A DNA stretch of 64,000 nt from Lederbergia sp. NSJ-179 (GTDB lineage Bacteria; Bacillota; Bacilli; Bacillales; Bacillaceae_C). The translations under genes and the position numbers were made by a program. Of this stretch, positions 24,615 through 33,854 are shown piece after piece. The stretch spans positions 1-64,000 of the forward strand of contig NZ_JALIFP010000018.1 of the NCBI RefSeq assembly GCF_022867885.1. Direction: 5' to 3'. Under the pieces are notes generated by a model. The model ran no database searches, had not been told where the DNA came from, and saw only the letters and a program-made list of their open reading frames with translations. Within the stretch, counting starts at the first letter, position 1. Each line of letters opens with the position of its first letter.

Positions 24615-25001
24615 TCACGATTTATACTTTTTCCAACTCATTCGGTAACTTCGCCATACTTGATACCCTATTTTACCGTACCAATCTGTTAACCAAGTCC
24701 ATCCCAAATAGCTATATTCAAAACCTCTCTGTCTCAAAGTTTCTGTTGCTTTTAAGGCAATGGCCATTCCAATTCCAGTCTCTCTAAAATCTTCTTTGAC
24801 ACCTAGTGCACCAAATCCACCCACTTGACCACTTAAAATGTTTTTCCATTTGAAGTTGTCCCCTGCCTTTCCTTTGCCAAATAGCAATACCGATCCGACA
24901 ATATCTCCATTTTCGGTTTTCGCCAACAGAATATCTTCATAGGCTTTTTGTTGTGCATAATATTGAAAGTAACCATTGAAACCAATCCTCTCATTTGAAT
25001 A
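24615..25001 (-). pseudogene. GNAT acetyltransferase, C-terminal part
   Basis: The open stretch of 129 codons encodes a GNAT domain (D-I-V-G-S-V-L-L-F-G, G-F-G-A-L-G-V-K-E-D-F-R-E-T-G-I-G-M-A-I-A-L-K, then Y-L-G-W-T-W-L-T-D-W-Y-G-K-I-G-Y), with the acetyl-CoA loop slightly altered. It is cut at its N-terminal side by a TAG at 25002 and then by the 90-bp kinase-like fragment at 25079. Longer relatives have an extra N-terminal domain, so this is most likely a truncated gene. Confidence 0.65.
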
Positions 25002-25078
25002 CTATATATACTTCGCTTCAGTGACTTCTGTTTCCTTCTTACTAATGAGATGATATCCCTGAACTTTAACAAAACTGT

Positions 25079-25168
25079 TGCATACCCATTCTCGATGGAG
25101 AAATGATCTATTCATTTTATTTAGTGTGGGTGTGCTAACTTTTTATAAATTGGGATAGCATTTACCAA
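25079..25168. repeat. 90-bp duplicate of part of the kinase-like gene
   Basis: Positions 25079-25168 match 22095-22184 at 85 of 90 bases with no gaps and the same orientation. The source lies inside the kinase-like gene; here it is stranded between a truncated acetyltransferase and MazEF. A short repeat copy like this may mark a past duplication and deletion event. Confidence 0.85.
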
Positions 25169-25269
25169 TCTTCCGGTTCACCAAAACCAAGTAACTATGC
25201 TACAAAGGATTTTCAGGCATTCGCCACCATTAAAAGATTCAGAAAATGATTATGTATCTTTTTTTACCA

Positions 25270-25296
25270 TAATGTATATATTATGGATATACATTA
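25270..25296. promoter_or_regulatory. Inverted-repeat operator upstream of mazEF
   Basis: TAATGTATAT and ATATACATTA are perfect ten-base inverted repeats around seven bases, ending 18 bases before the first possible mazE start. Type II antitoxins commonly repress their own operon at such sites. Confidence 0.6.
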
Positions 25297-25314
25297 AAAT
25301 TAGGAGATGTTATA

Positions 25315-25590
25315 ATGGAATTAAATAATAGTAAAGACGAGGTGTTTAGGATGACGACAACAGCTCAAAAGTGGGGAAACAGTATTGGTGTACGTATCCC
25401 TCAAAAAATAGCAAAGAAATTCGGTGTTGTCAATGGCTCAGAAATAGAAATCAAAGAAACAAAAGATGGAATTGTTTTAAAGCCACTTGAAAAAGAAATA
25501 TCGTTAGATGACCTTCTATCACAAATCACAGAAGAAAATCGCCACGAACCAGTTGACTGGGGGAAACCAGAAGGGGCTGAGATTTGGTAA
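25315..25590 (+). CDS. mazE: MazE-type antitoxin (AbrB-like swapped hairpin)
   Basis: The conserved core is M-T-T-T-A-Q-K-W-G-N-S-I-G-V-R-I-P (SpoVT/AbrB fold, DNA binding and dimerisation), followed by an acidic tail (H-E-P-V-D-W-G-K-P-E-G) that would occupy the toxin groove. Two starts are possible: ATG 25315 (91 aa) has AGGAG eight bases upstream, while ATG 25351 (79 aa) matches the usual family start but has only AGGTG. I keep the longer form with that doubt. The stop is directly followed by the toxin ATG. Confidence 0.85.
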   Translation: MELNNSKDEVFRMTTTAQKWGNSIGVRIPQKIAKKFGVVNGSEIEIKETKDGIVLKPLEKEISLDDLLSQITEENRHEPVDWGKPEGAEIW

Positions 25591-25917
25591 ATGAATATAC
25601 CAGAAAAAGGCGATTTAGTTTTTATGAATTTCAGCCCACAATCCGGGCATGAGCAAGCTGGCCAAAGACCTGGTATTGTATTATCGCCATATGAATTTAA
25701 CGAAAAAACTAAATTTGCAATCGTTTGTCCGATAACTTCAAAAGTAAAAGGCTATCCCTTTGAGGTAGAACTCCCAGAGGATGTTAGTATTCAAGGAGTT
25801 ATTCTCACCGATCAATTGCGAAGTATCGATTATCGGTCAAGAGATTTTGAAATCGCGGAAAAGGCCCCAGAAATTATTGTTGAAAGATGTTTTAAAAAAA
25901 TAAGAACTTTTTTATGA
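25591..25917 (+). CDS. mazF: MazF/PemK-type endoribonuclease toxin
   Basis: A 108-residue toxin of the type II family that cuts single-stranded RNA at short sequences. Characteristic stretches are P-E-K-G-D-L-V-F-M-N-F, G-H-E-Q-A-G-Q-R-P-G-I-V-L-S-P (Arg of the active site near 27), V-C-P-I-T-S-K-V-K-G-Y-P-F-E-V and G-V-I-L-T-D-Q-L-R-S-I-D-Y. It resembles the E. coli ChpB branch more than the chromosomal ndoA pair of Bacillus, and sits away from alr/rsbR genes, so it is probably an acquired pair. It starts immediately after the antitoxin stop. Confidence 0.9.
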   Translation: MNIPEKGDLVFMNFSPQSGHEQAGQRPGIVLSPYEFNEKTKFAIVCPITSKVKGYPFEVELPEDVSIQGVILTDQLRSIDYRSRDFEIAEKAPEIIVERCFKKIRTFL

Positions 25918-25921
25918 GAAG

Positions 25922-25950
25922 AAAAATCCACGTTTCAAACGTGGATTTTT
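25922..25950 (+). terminator. Strong intrinsic terminator of mazEF
   Basis: AAAAATCCACGTTT pairs with AAACGTGGATTTTT around a single C (short loop in practice), four bases after the mazF stop. The symmetrical A/T flanks allow use on either strand. Confidence 0.88.
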
Positions 25951-26055
25951 CAAAAAATTTCAGTCAGGCACAAGAATTCCCAACTATGAAATGGAGCCAA
26001 TAGATTCACTTCTCCATTCAATCTTTCTTAATAGCAAAACAATGGAGGTCACAAT

Positions 26056-26706
26056 ATGCAGCAGGAATACACATTTATTTATGAACGCTTATATCAACAT
26101 TACGGCCCGCAAAATTGGTGGCCTGCTGAAACCCCGTTTGAGATGCTGATTGGTGCGATTCTTGTGCAAAATACAAGTTGGCGTAATGTTGAAAAAGCTC
26201 TCGTACAATTAAAGCCTTTTTTAGATCCTAAAACGATTGAGCGTTTGCCTGAAGCTGAACTTGCTCAACTGATCAAATCTAGTGTTTTTTTCAATATAAA
26301 GGCTAAGCGAATCAAAGCGTTTATACAATGGTTTAATACGTATGAATATGATATAGAGAAAATTAAAAAAATAGATAAAAAGACATTACGTGGTGAATTA
26401 TTAAACATCCATGGCATTGGCCGAGAAACGGCAGACGTCATGTTACTATATGCATTTCATAAACCGATATTTGTCGTTGATGCTTATGCAAGAAGGATAT
26501 TTACACGGATTGGAAATGATGTACCAGCTTCCTATGATTTTTTTAGAAAACAAGTTGAGAATGAATTACCAGCTGATCTAATACTATTACAAGAATACCA
26601 TGCCCTTCTTGTTGAACATGGAAAAATACATTGCAAAACGAAACCACTATGTGTTGAATGTCCATTGAATGATCTTTGTGATTTTCATTTAACATCCTTT
26701 GTATAA
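26056..26706 (+). CDS. Endonuclease III-like HhH-GPD glycosylase with [4Fe-4S] cluster
   Basis: A 216-residue DNA-repair glycosylase. The helix-hairpin-helix is L-L-N-I-H-G-I-G-R-E-T-A-D (about 115-127), catalytic Asp is D142 in V-V-D-A-Y-A-R-R, and the cluster cysteines are C193, C199, C202 and C208 (spacing 6-2-5). Endonuclease III has a Lys at the hairpin position that here is Glu (124), so the enzyme is likely a glycosylase without beta-lyase activity, like the 3-methyladenine or mismatch branches. GGAGG precedes the ATG. Convergent with murG 48 bases away. Confidence 0.85.
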   Translation: MQQEYTFIYERLYQHYGPQNWWPAETPFEMLIGAILVQNTSWRNVEKALVQLKPFLDPKTIERLPEAELAQLIKSSVFFNIKAKRIKAFIQWFNTYEYDIEKIKKIDKKTLRGELLNIHGIGRETADVMLLYAFHKPIFVVDAYARRIFTRIGNDVPASYDFFRKQVENELPADLILLQEYHALLVEHGKIHCKTKPLCVECPLNDLCDFHLTSFV

Positions 26707-26754
26707 AATTTTGCTTGCGACACCATGATGTTTGCTCTTTTGCCATAGGAAGTG

Positions 26755-27819
26755 TTAGTTCCAGTCTTCAATCTCTTTCACAAGTATTTGCAAGGCAGAA
26801 CTTTTTTGCGTTGATTTCATATTCTTTTCGAATTTTTCCTTGTTTTTATAGATTGAGTCTAGATGATCCACCAATGTCTCACGATCTAGTTTTTCTTCCT
26901 CCAACATAAGGCAATAGCCTTTTTCCTGGAAGGCCTTTGCGTTGAGGATTTGGTCTCCCCTGCTTTGATCTAATCCTAAAGGAATGATGAGCATCGGGAT
27001 GTTCAAAGCCAAAAATTTAAATATGGCGTTTGATCCACCTCTCGTAATGACGATATCAGAAGCAGCTAAAATATCCGATAGTTCATCATGTACATACTCA
27101 TATTGGCGATATCCTGAGACATTTGAGTATTGGTCATCTTTATTTCCTTTTCCACATAGATGAACAATCTGGTATTTCGATGTCAGCTCAGGTAAAGACG
27201 TTCTGATAATTTCATTGATTTTTTTAGCCCCCAAGCTCCCACCCATTATCGTTAAAATAGGAAGTGGAGAATGAAATCCAAGAAAAGCTCTCCCACGAGC
27301 AGCCGAACCGCTCAGAATTTCTTTTCTAATTGGTGAACCAATAACGGTCGTCTTATGTTCGGGGAAAAATTTCTTTGCTTCCTCAAAAGAGGTAAATATT
27401 TTCGTAGCAAATCTTTGTGAGATTTTATTGGCTAGCCCGGGTGTCATATCACTTTCATGAATAAACACGGGAATTCTAAGGGTTTTAGCGGCTATAATAA
27501 CGGGAACAGAAACAAAACCGCCTTTAGAGAAAACTAAATTAGGCTTTAGTTTTTTTAAAATTGACCTTGCTTCCATACATCCTTTCATGACTCTAAATAC
27601 ATCCGTCATATTTTGAAAATCAAAATACCTCCTCAATTTTCCGCTGTTGATTTCATAGTAAGGAATGTTTATTTTTTGGACTAATTCTTTTTCAATCCCA
27701 TTTTTAGAACCAATATAAAATATCTCCCATTCTTTATCTAATTCCTTGATTATCGCCAAATTAGGTGTCACATGTCCTGCTGAACCTCCACCAGTAAAAA
27801 CTATTTTCTTTTTTCCCAT
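26755..27819 (-). CDS. murG: MurG-like N-acetylglucosaminyltransferase (paralogue outside the dcw cluster)
   Basis: A 354-residue GT28 protein. The N-domain begins with the lipid I-binding glycine loop I-V-F-T-G-G-G-S-A-G-H-V-T-P-N; the C-domain has G-G-S-L-G-A-K-K-I-N (about 200) and the UDP-GlcNAc signature I-T-R-G-G-S-N-A-I-F-K-F-L-A-L-N-I-P-M-L-I-I-P (about 258-281). MurG makes lipid II at the inner membrane face. Here the gene is alone, with no mur, ftsW or div genes nearby, and carries Asn-Ala-Ile where many MurG have Ala-x-T. Some Bacillus carry a second murG, so this is probably the accessory copy. Confidence 0.85.
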   Translation of the reverse strand: MGKKKIVFTGGGSAGHVTPNLAIIKELDKEWEIFYIGSKNGIEKELVQKINIPYYEINSGKLRRYFDFQNMTDVFRVMKGCMEARSILKKLKPNLVFSKGGFVSVPVIIAAKTLRIPVFIHESDMTPGLANKISQRFATKIFTSFEEAKKFFPEHKTTVIGSPIRKEILSGSAARGRAFLGFHSPLPILTIMGGSLGAKKINEIIRTSLPELTSKYQIVHLCGKGNKDDQYSNVSGYRQYEYVHDELSDILAASDIVITRGGSNAIFKFLALNIPMLIIPLGLDQSRGDQILNAKAFQEKGYCLMLEEEKLDRETLVDHLDSIYKNKEKFEKNMKSTQKSSALQILVKEIEDWN

Positions 27820-28303
27820 AAAGTCTCCTCTTTCAGTCCTGAGTAAAAAACACTAGCTGTTCCTTATTTCCATTTTTTAACTCGTTATAATACATTCCTA
27901 ATGGGTTCGTGCATTTCGTACAACTCTTTTAGGAAAGCATGTCACGCATCCACCCTAAGATCATAAAAATTCGTATTTTCACCTCACCATTCTTCAAGGG
28001 CGATCAGATTAATTTCTCTAAAATATATGCAACACCATCTTCGTCACTCGTCTTCGTAATAGAACAGGCTTGTTACTATACAATTGATCTTCGGATTCAA
28101 TGGAAAGGCAGGCGTCGCCATGGATTTCCCTAATACACTCTATTATTTCATGTATTATAATTGGTTCAATGGCTGTGTGTTTTCTATATCCTGAAGCGTG
28201 ATCTATTTCATCCCAACTCGATTAGCCCCGAGACATTATCCCCCGACCATAATGATGCTGGGTCTAGTTTCCCAAATATTTCCCAAATATGTAGTAGTTT
28301 TTG
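27820..28303. other. Gap with two HAD-type gene remnants
   Basis: No intact gene is present. On the minus strand 28004-28130 reads I-T-K-T-S-D-E-D-G-V-A-Y-I-L-E-K-L-I and stop, the usual C-terminus of Cof-type HAD phosphatases, after a frameshifted upstream part. Positions about 28195-28275 resemble part of the HAD gene at 39484-40347 (ATTTCATCCCAA-type stretch followed by GACCATAATGATG), strongly decayed. The first 180 bases have no recognised content beyond the murG promoter region. Confidence 0.45.
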
Positions 28304-28336
28304 AAAAACACCTCAACCTATAATTTGAGGTGTTTT
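28304..28336 (-). terminator. Intrinsic terminator of the MBL hydrolase gene
   Basis: AAACACCTCAA (28306-28316) pairs with TTGAGGTGTTT (28325-28335). Read on the minus strand it starts 12 bases past the stop codon and is followed by TTTTTC. Confidence 0.8.
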
Positions 28337-28346
28337 GATAATTAAT

Positions 28347-29126
28347 TTAGTTGAGTGTAATTTTCAAACCGTCAAATGCAAACATTATATCGTCCGGTAA
28401 CTCCTTCCCATGTTTATGTATATCAATGTCATGGGATAAGTGTGTTAATATCATTTTTTTGGGTCCTAACTTTTTTTTGATACCTAATGCTTCACTTACA
28501 TCATAGACAGATCTTTTATATGCTGGCTGATCTTCTTTCCAAAAAGAAGTTCCAAATATAAGTGAATCTAGATTATAGAATGGAAGCCATTGATCCTCTG
28601 AGACATCAAAAGAATCAGACAAATATGCCCAACGGTTACCGTTTTCTCTATGAACTAGAATCCCATAGGAGTAACCGTTATGCCCATGGTTTACTTTATG
28701 AAAAGAAATTTTATTGTCACCACTAATCCATTTAGTTGTACCTACAAAAGTTAATCCTTTTCTATTGAGTAAATAAGGAAAACGCTCCTTTAGCTTATTT
28801 ATAATATTAGGAGGACTTACAATTTGTACGTTTTTATTGTTCCAAAAGCACAAATCAGCGAAATCTCCTAAACCTGCGATATGATCATTATGTGCATGAG
28901 TGATTAACACAGTCGAGGGAATGTTACTATTATTATATAATTGAAATTGGCACTTGAAATCAGGAGAAATGTCAATCAAAAACTTCTTATCATCTATATT
29001 AAATTCACAACTTGGACGGGTTCGATGATTATATGACTTCTCCGAATTACATACGGGGCAGTTACATAATAATCTCGGTACACCTTGAGCATCGCTTGTT
29101 CCATAAAATGTGAGTATATTATCCAT
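28347..29126 (-). CDS. PhnP/PqqB-like MBL-fold metallohydrolase
   Basis: A 259-residue metallo-beta-lactamase-fold enzyme. It begins Y-G-T-S-D-A-Q-G-V-P-R-L-L-C-N-C-P-V-C, the extra zinc-binding Cys motif of PhnP- and PqqB-type proteins, and has the dinuclear site H-A-H-N-D-H (77-82), H168-type residue in N-H-G-H, S-D-S-F-D and L-T-H-L-S-H-D near 228. PhnP hydrolyses cyclic phosphodiesters; the substrate here is unknown and there are no phn genes around. The ATG follows GGGGG/AAGGGGG in the leader. Single-gene unit. Confidence 0.82.
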   Translation of the reverse strand: MDNILTFYGTSDAQGVPRLLCNCPVCNSEKSYNHRTRPSCEFNIDDKKFLIDISPDFKCQFQLYNNSNIPSTVLITHAHNDHIAGLGDFADLCFWNNKNVQIVSPPNIINKLKERFPYLLNRKGLTFVGTTKWISGDNKISFHKVNHGHNGYSYGILVHRENGNRWAYLSDSFDVSEDQWLPFYNLDSLIFGTSFWKEDQPAYKRSVYDVSEALGIKKKLGPKKMILTHLSHDIDIHKHGKELPDDIMFAFDGLKITLN

Positions 29127-29519
29127 GTCATTTCCCCCTTTGAAATTAGAAGCTTTTATTACTACAAATCCCTTTTTACTATTATCATTAATCTCACTGT
29201 AAACTTAATAAAATGCGATATATTTCTCATAGCTCGGAAAATGTAGTTCTTCCATGTAACCACCGGTAATTTTATATAAAATAACCAAGTTTAAAGACCA
29301 TAACTTCAAGAAACAATGACATTATAAAATAATGGAACTAGAGTAAAATTCCGTTCATTATACCAGAGTAATAGTAGAAGTCTGTTCGTGTTTATAAACT
29401 TAAAAATAGATACACTACTTGATCATCATGGCCGCCAAACATAACGGATTTTTAAAAAAAATAAGATTAAAACGCTAGGGTAGTATTTTTTAAGTTTATT
29501 ATAAACTTCTTAATTTGGC
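29127..29519. repeat. A/T-rich gap containing an inverted-repeat block
   Basis: No gene. GTTTATAAACTTAAAAATAG (from 29390) and its near-complement ending at 29506 (…TAAGTTTATTATAAAC) form about 25-bp imperfect inverted ends around 60 bases, which could be a small MITE-like unit or a stable fold. The part 29127-29389 has no recognised signal except likely promoters for the divergent flanks. Confidence 0.35.
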
Positions 29520-29990
29520 TTACAATTTGAGTTCGGCATGCACTTCACCACAAGCCAATACACTTCCCGTTTCAACAAACCCTAGAGATGTATATAAGTT
29601 TTTCGCAATCACATTTTCAGGTTTATATGTAAGTTCAACAACTCTAGCCTTTCCATGAGGAAAACTCCTTGAAAAATCAATCGCTTTTATCATGGCCTCT
29701 TTGCCATAGCCTTTACCCTGATAGCATTTATCAATCATCATCTTAAAAACACCATAACTGCTATGCTCGTAATTACCATCACCATCGTCGTAATACATGG
29801 AAATAAAACCGACCATGATTCCATCTTTATAAACTGCAAAAGTTATGATGTCCTGACCTTCATCTAAAGCGATGTAAGCCTCTGCAAGGGCATGTTGATT
29901 GGAGGACATAAATCTTTTCTGTTCTTCTGTGACCTGCAACTCTATACACTCAATAAAATTATCCCAAGTAATTTTTCTGAATTCCACCAT
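29520..29990 (-). CDS. GNAT N-acetyltransferase (diamine/spermidine acetyltransferase-like)
   Basis: A 156-residue GNAT protein. Core strands are I-T-F-A-V-Y-K-D-G-I-M-V-G-F-I-S-M-Y-Y (about 48-66), the acetyl-CoA loop is M-M-I-D-K-C-Y-Q-G-K-G-Y-G-K-E-A-M (Q-G-K-G-Y-G near 91-96), and the end has N-V-I-A-K-N-L-Y-T-S-L-G-F. The acidic pocket and length resemble BltD/SpeG-like polyamine acetyltransferases, but the acceptor is only inferred. GGGAGG lies five bases before the ATG. Confidence 0.82.
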   Translation of the reverse strand: MVEFRKITWDNFIECIELQVTEEQKRFMSSNQHALAEAYIALDEGQDIITFAVYKDGIMVGFISMYYDDGDGNYEHSSYGVFKMMIDKCYQGKGYGKEAMIKAIDFSRSFPHGKARVVELTYKPENVIAKNLYTSLGFVETGSVLACGEVHAELKL

Positions 29991-30236
29991 CCTTACCTCC
30001 CATTAAATTCTTTTTGCTGAACTGTTTGATTTTGATAAGTTAATACCACTTATCATGGTAGGATCATTGGCGTGGCTCTTTTTCTATCCTAATGTAAATT
30101 TCCAATATATTCCAATATGGATATGTTGCTAGCACCTCGATTTGTTAATCCGCGAGGTATCTTGCTTCTAATGTGCTATGAATGAACTTTTCTACTTGTG
30201 TTGCAATAATCGTTCCCTATTATGGTATGAGTGCTC

Positions 30237-31028
<792 letters not shown>

Positions 31029-31099
31029 CTAGTATAAACGAAATGGCTTTTTTCAACAAAAGGTTCAATGAAAGAATAGGCAATCAGAAGAACACCATT

Positions 31100-31585
31100 C
31101 TCAATTCCTAAATGCTATCATTGAATTTATAATGGCATCATCGACTTTTTGATGAGTAAAGAGCTTTCCTAGAAGTATAAATGGCTTTTAAATGCTCTCT
31201 ACGATTATAACCTCTGTCTCCAGCATATTCTTCTTTACCATCGTTCGCTTTAAAGGGATAAAAATTTACATCATCGTAAGCAGCTAAAATTAAATTTCCA
31301 ATTCAAAACAAGAAGATTCAGCCTTCATACCCTTTGCAAAATTCTCTCTTAAACTTATTAACCACTGAGGTTCATTTTTCCACTTTTCTTCTACGATCTT
31401 AATATACGAACATAGCCATATAAAGTAGCAAAACGTCTACAAGCTGGAATGAAATTCATCATATCATCCAAGATATCATATTCGACACCCACGGTAAATT
31501 TATGTGAATAGGTGAGATTCGCTGTATTTTCTAATCGTCGGAGATTAATGGTCTTTTTATTCCTCGATGATGTAACATTATACAA
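31100..31585 (-). pseudogene. Decayed gene of unknown family
   Basis: The minus strand reads protein-like through at least two frames: 31391-31585 gives V-T-S-S-R-N-K-K-T-I-N-L-R-R-L-E-N-T-A and G-V-E-Y-D-I-L-D-D-M-M-N-F-I-P-A, then shifts to K-I-V-E-E-K-W-K-N-E-P-Q-W-L-I-S-L-R-E-N-F-A-K-G-M and breaks up near 31300, with traces to about 31100. The frameshift is near 31390. I do not recognise the family. It directly follows the methyltransferase and may be an old operon member. Confidence 0.45.
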
Positions 31586-31586
31586 A

Positions 31587-32393
31587 TCATAGTTTCTTTG
31601 AAATGAGGACTAAAGCCTGAGGCAAAGCTTCCATTCCTTTCTCCTTCCATTGGTCGATGTGATCACTTTTTGTTTCTTGCAGAGATTGAACTTGAAATCC
31701 GACATTAATCATTGAGTTCACATAATCACTGATACGCCAAGTAAATTCATACTGAATATTTCCTTGGACGACTGCTTCATCAGCTACACCAATCCCTTTT
31801 CCATCTGTCAAGCTGTATTCATATTTATGAGGACCGTTATTGAAATAATGATATTCTACTGACAAGCGATCATTCTGTTCTTGTTTTAGAATCCGTCTGA
31901 TTGGGTGAGTCTCGCTTATCATAAAATAACTTCCTTGCTTAAGAATTCTATTGGCTTCACCGTAATACTTATCTAGGTTTGAGATCCATATAGCAACCAC
32001 TCCACTGGAACATGCAAAATCGTAAGACTCTGATTCAAGCGGCAAAGCTGAAACATCAGCTCTTACAAAAGTAATATTCTTTAAATCAAGTTCTTTTGCT
32101 CGATTCGCCGCAATTTCAAGTTGTTTTTCTGATATATCAACTGATGTAACTTCTGCTCCCATTCCAGCTAAAGCAAATGTGGTGTAATTATCGCCACTTC
32201 CTAATACACATACACGTTTTCCAGTAAGATCCCCTACAAAGCTAGAAATAAATTCAAGTTCACATTCATGAAATGCAATGGTTGGGTCGCGATGGCAGTT
32301 TTTCCATCCTCCACTGATGTCACGACTGTTCCATCTTTCGGCGGCAATATTCCATTTCATTCGATTATTTTCATGAAAGTTATTCAAATACAT
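31587..32393 (-). CDS. Class I SAM-dependent methyltransferase
   Basis: A 268-residue methyltransferase. Motif I is K-R-V-C-V-L-G-S-G-D-N-Y-T (about 60-72), followed by V-T-S-V-D-I-S-E-K-Q-L (motif II), F-V-R-A-D-V-S-A-L-P (motif III) and the S-Y-D-F-A-C-S-S-G-V post-motif. The N-terminus (M-K-W-N-I-A-A-E-R-W) and C-terminus fit small-molecule methylases. ATG 32393 overlaps AGGGGGAG, so the TTG six bases later (32387) may be the real start. It follows the HPr-kinase-like gene and has a possible leader peptide upstream. Confidence 0.8.
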   Translation of the reverse strand: MYLNNFHENNRMKWNIAAERWNSRDISGGWKNCHRDPTIAFHECELEFISSFVGDLTGKRVCVLGSGDNYTTFALAGMGAEVTSVDISEKQLEIAANRAKELDLKNITFVRADVSALPLESESYDFACSSGVVAIWISNLDKYYGEANRILKQGSYFMISETHPIRRILKQEQNDRLSVEYHYFNNGPHKYEYSLTDGKGIGVADEAVVQGNIQYEFTWRISDYVNSMINVGFQVQSLQETKSDHIDQWKEKGMEALPQALVLISKKL

Positions 32394-32430
32394 CTCCCCC
32401 TCGTAAACTATAAGAAAAGCACATATTTTT

Positions 32431-32555
32431 ACATGAATGTACCCGTTAGGAAAATGTGGATTTACTAGCTTTGGAATAAAGTTTGATCAACCATAACTCG
32501 CAAACCCACATTCTATAAGCGCTAAATATGCTTTCATGTCGTTCTTTCCTAACGG
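32431..32555 (-). promoter_or_regulatory. Possible leader-peptide/attenuator region of the methyltransferase
   Basis: On the minus strand an ORF of 16 codons (MKAYLALIECGFASYG, 32487-32537) follows AGGAAAG. Its ribosome site, CCGTTAGGAAA (32545-32555), pairs with TTTCCTAACGG (32443-32453), and AATGTGGGTTT inside the ORF pairs with AAATCCACATT (32453-32463), one long stem in which ORF translation would break the inner part. The arrangement resembles erm-type leaders. A decayed inverted-repeat element is the alternative. Confidence 0.4.
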
Positions 32556-32582
32556 AGTGATACTTATTATTCAATATAATTT

Positions 32583-33710
32583 TTATTCTATTCCAATTAA
32601 AGCATCTACCTTCCCATTGAATGTTGTAATATTCCCCGAATAATTAACCTGATATCCAATTATTGTTTCACTTAATTTTTCTATCATCATTTGTATATTA
32701 TACTTGGCATTACCTTTATACGTTTTCATGCATGCTAACCATGGTTCCATATTAAACATATATGGGCTCAATACATTTTCAAGTAATTTTGTTTTAAACT
32801 CATTCTTCGAAAACTTTTTTATTTCTATTTCTTTATAGTCTTTACTAATATGCGGAAACAAAGCAATGTCTACTTTATTCCATCCATTCAAAAGCCGTGC
32901 TCCATATATTTCCGCTAATTCATCCCATTCAATTTCCACTTTTGAGTCAATTTCCCATAGTTTAGGATCATCTTTTTCAAACTGCTTATATGCTGAGGGA
33001 ATATAATCTCTCAGCTGCGCATGTTGAAATAATGTACCAATACCGATTCTCGGTGATTCTGGGGTTCCTTTGACTTTTGCTATACCATTAACAAATTTTA
33101 AAAAGGATAAATCATTACAAATAAAAGATGTGTCATCCCCATTTAGTAAAGATAGACTGGTAGAAGTCTTTCCATATCCTTTATCTCCAAGAATGATAAT
33201 TCCTTTATTGTCCCTTTTAACTGAGGCAGCATGAACAGGAATTGCTCCTTCCTTCTCCAACTGCCCATATAAAATTTGATCTCTCAATATTCTTTTTACC
33301 TCTTTGCACAAATTGCTGGATGTTGCTATTATATTTATTGTATTTATAGGAACATTTTCAACAATCACAGTTGATGTGTCAAGGGCCCTATAATAGATAT
33401 TATTCCCTTTAATACATTTCTTTTTATAGAAGTTTTCATGAATACTGGGTGAGAAATGAACAAATTGTTCACTATTATTAAACACATCCGCATAATTCTC
33501 CACTTTTTCATCAATAAAACATTTTATCGTTAAAGCATTCTTACCATTGTAAACTTCATTACGGATAGAAAAGAAAGGCTCCAAAGACTTTTTTAAATAT
33601 GTTTCTAATTTAAAAAAGCTAAACTCGACATTAATATTTTCAATTGATAATAAATACTCCCCTTTTTCTGATTCTATTTTTTTGTCTATCAACTCAGTGG
33701 AATTTGTCAA
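32583..33710 (-). CDS. HPr kinase/phosphorylase-like ATPase
   Basis: A 375-residue protein. After about 155 residues of unrecognised sequence, I-P-V-H-A-A-S-V leads to the P-loop I-L-G-D-K-G-Y-G-K-T-S-T-S (about 173-186) and F-I-C-N-D-L-S-F-L (metal-binding Asp), the C-terminal HprK kinase core. True HprK has a 'K3' loop and acts on HPr; this shorter, divergent type occurs beside peptide-modification genes such as lasso-peptide clusters, where it phosphorylates a precursor. No precursor was recognised here. TTG start after GGGAGGG. It follows the ADP-ribosylglycohydrolase and precedes the methyltransferase. Confidence 0.7.
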   Translation of the reverse strand: MTNSTELIDKKIESEKGEYLLSIENINVEFSFFKLETYLKKSLEPFFSIRNEVYNGKNALTIKCFIDEKVENYADVFNNSEQFVHFSPSIHENFYKKKCIKGNNIYYRALDTSTVIVENVPINTINIIATSSNLCKEVKRILRDQILYGQLEKEGAIPVHAASVKRDNKGIIILGDKGYGKTSTSLSLLNGDDTSFICNDLSFLKFVNGIAKVKGTPESPRIGIGTLFQHAQLRDYIPSAYKQFEKDDPKLWEIDSKVEIEWDELAEIYGARLLNGWNKVDIALFPHISKDYKEIEIKKFSKNEFKTKLLENVLSPYMFNMEPWLACMKTYKGNAKYNIQMMIEKLSETIIGYQVNYSGNITTFNGKVDALIGIE

Positions 33711-33854
33711 CTTTATAACCCTCCCTTTCCCTTTGTTGAAGCATCACACCCATTAGCTGAAGAGAAGGGTGCTACCTGCATCCCGGTTTAACATTATCAA
33801 AAAAAAGAAGAACTACCCAACTGATTCTAAAACTCGTTCACAAAACTAAGAAGA

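Noticed and set aside
29390-29506. Definite MITE
   Set aside because: Ends are imperfect and A/T rich, no target duplication was found, and no second copy is in the window.
33711-33854. Possible T-box-like or RiPP-precursor sequence before the HprK-like gene
   Set aside because: A GGGTGCTACC-like stretch is present, but no specifier stem, antiterminator or T run; small frames here lack convincing features.
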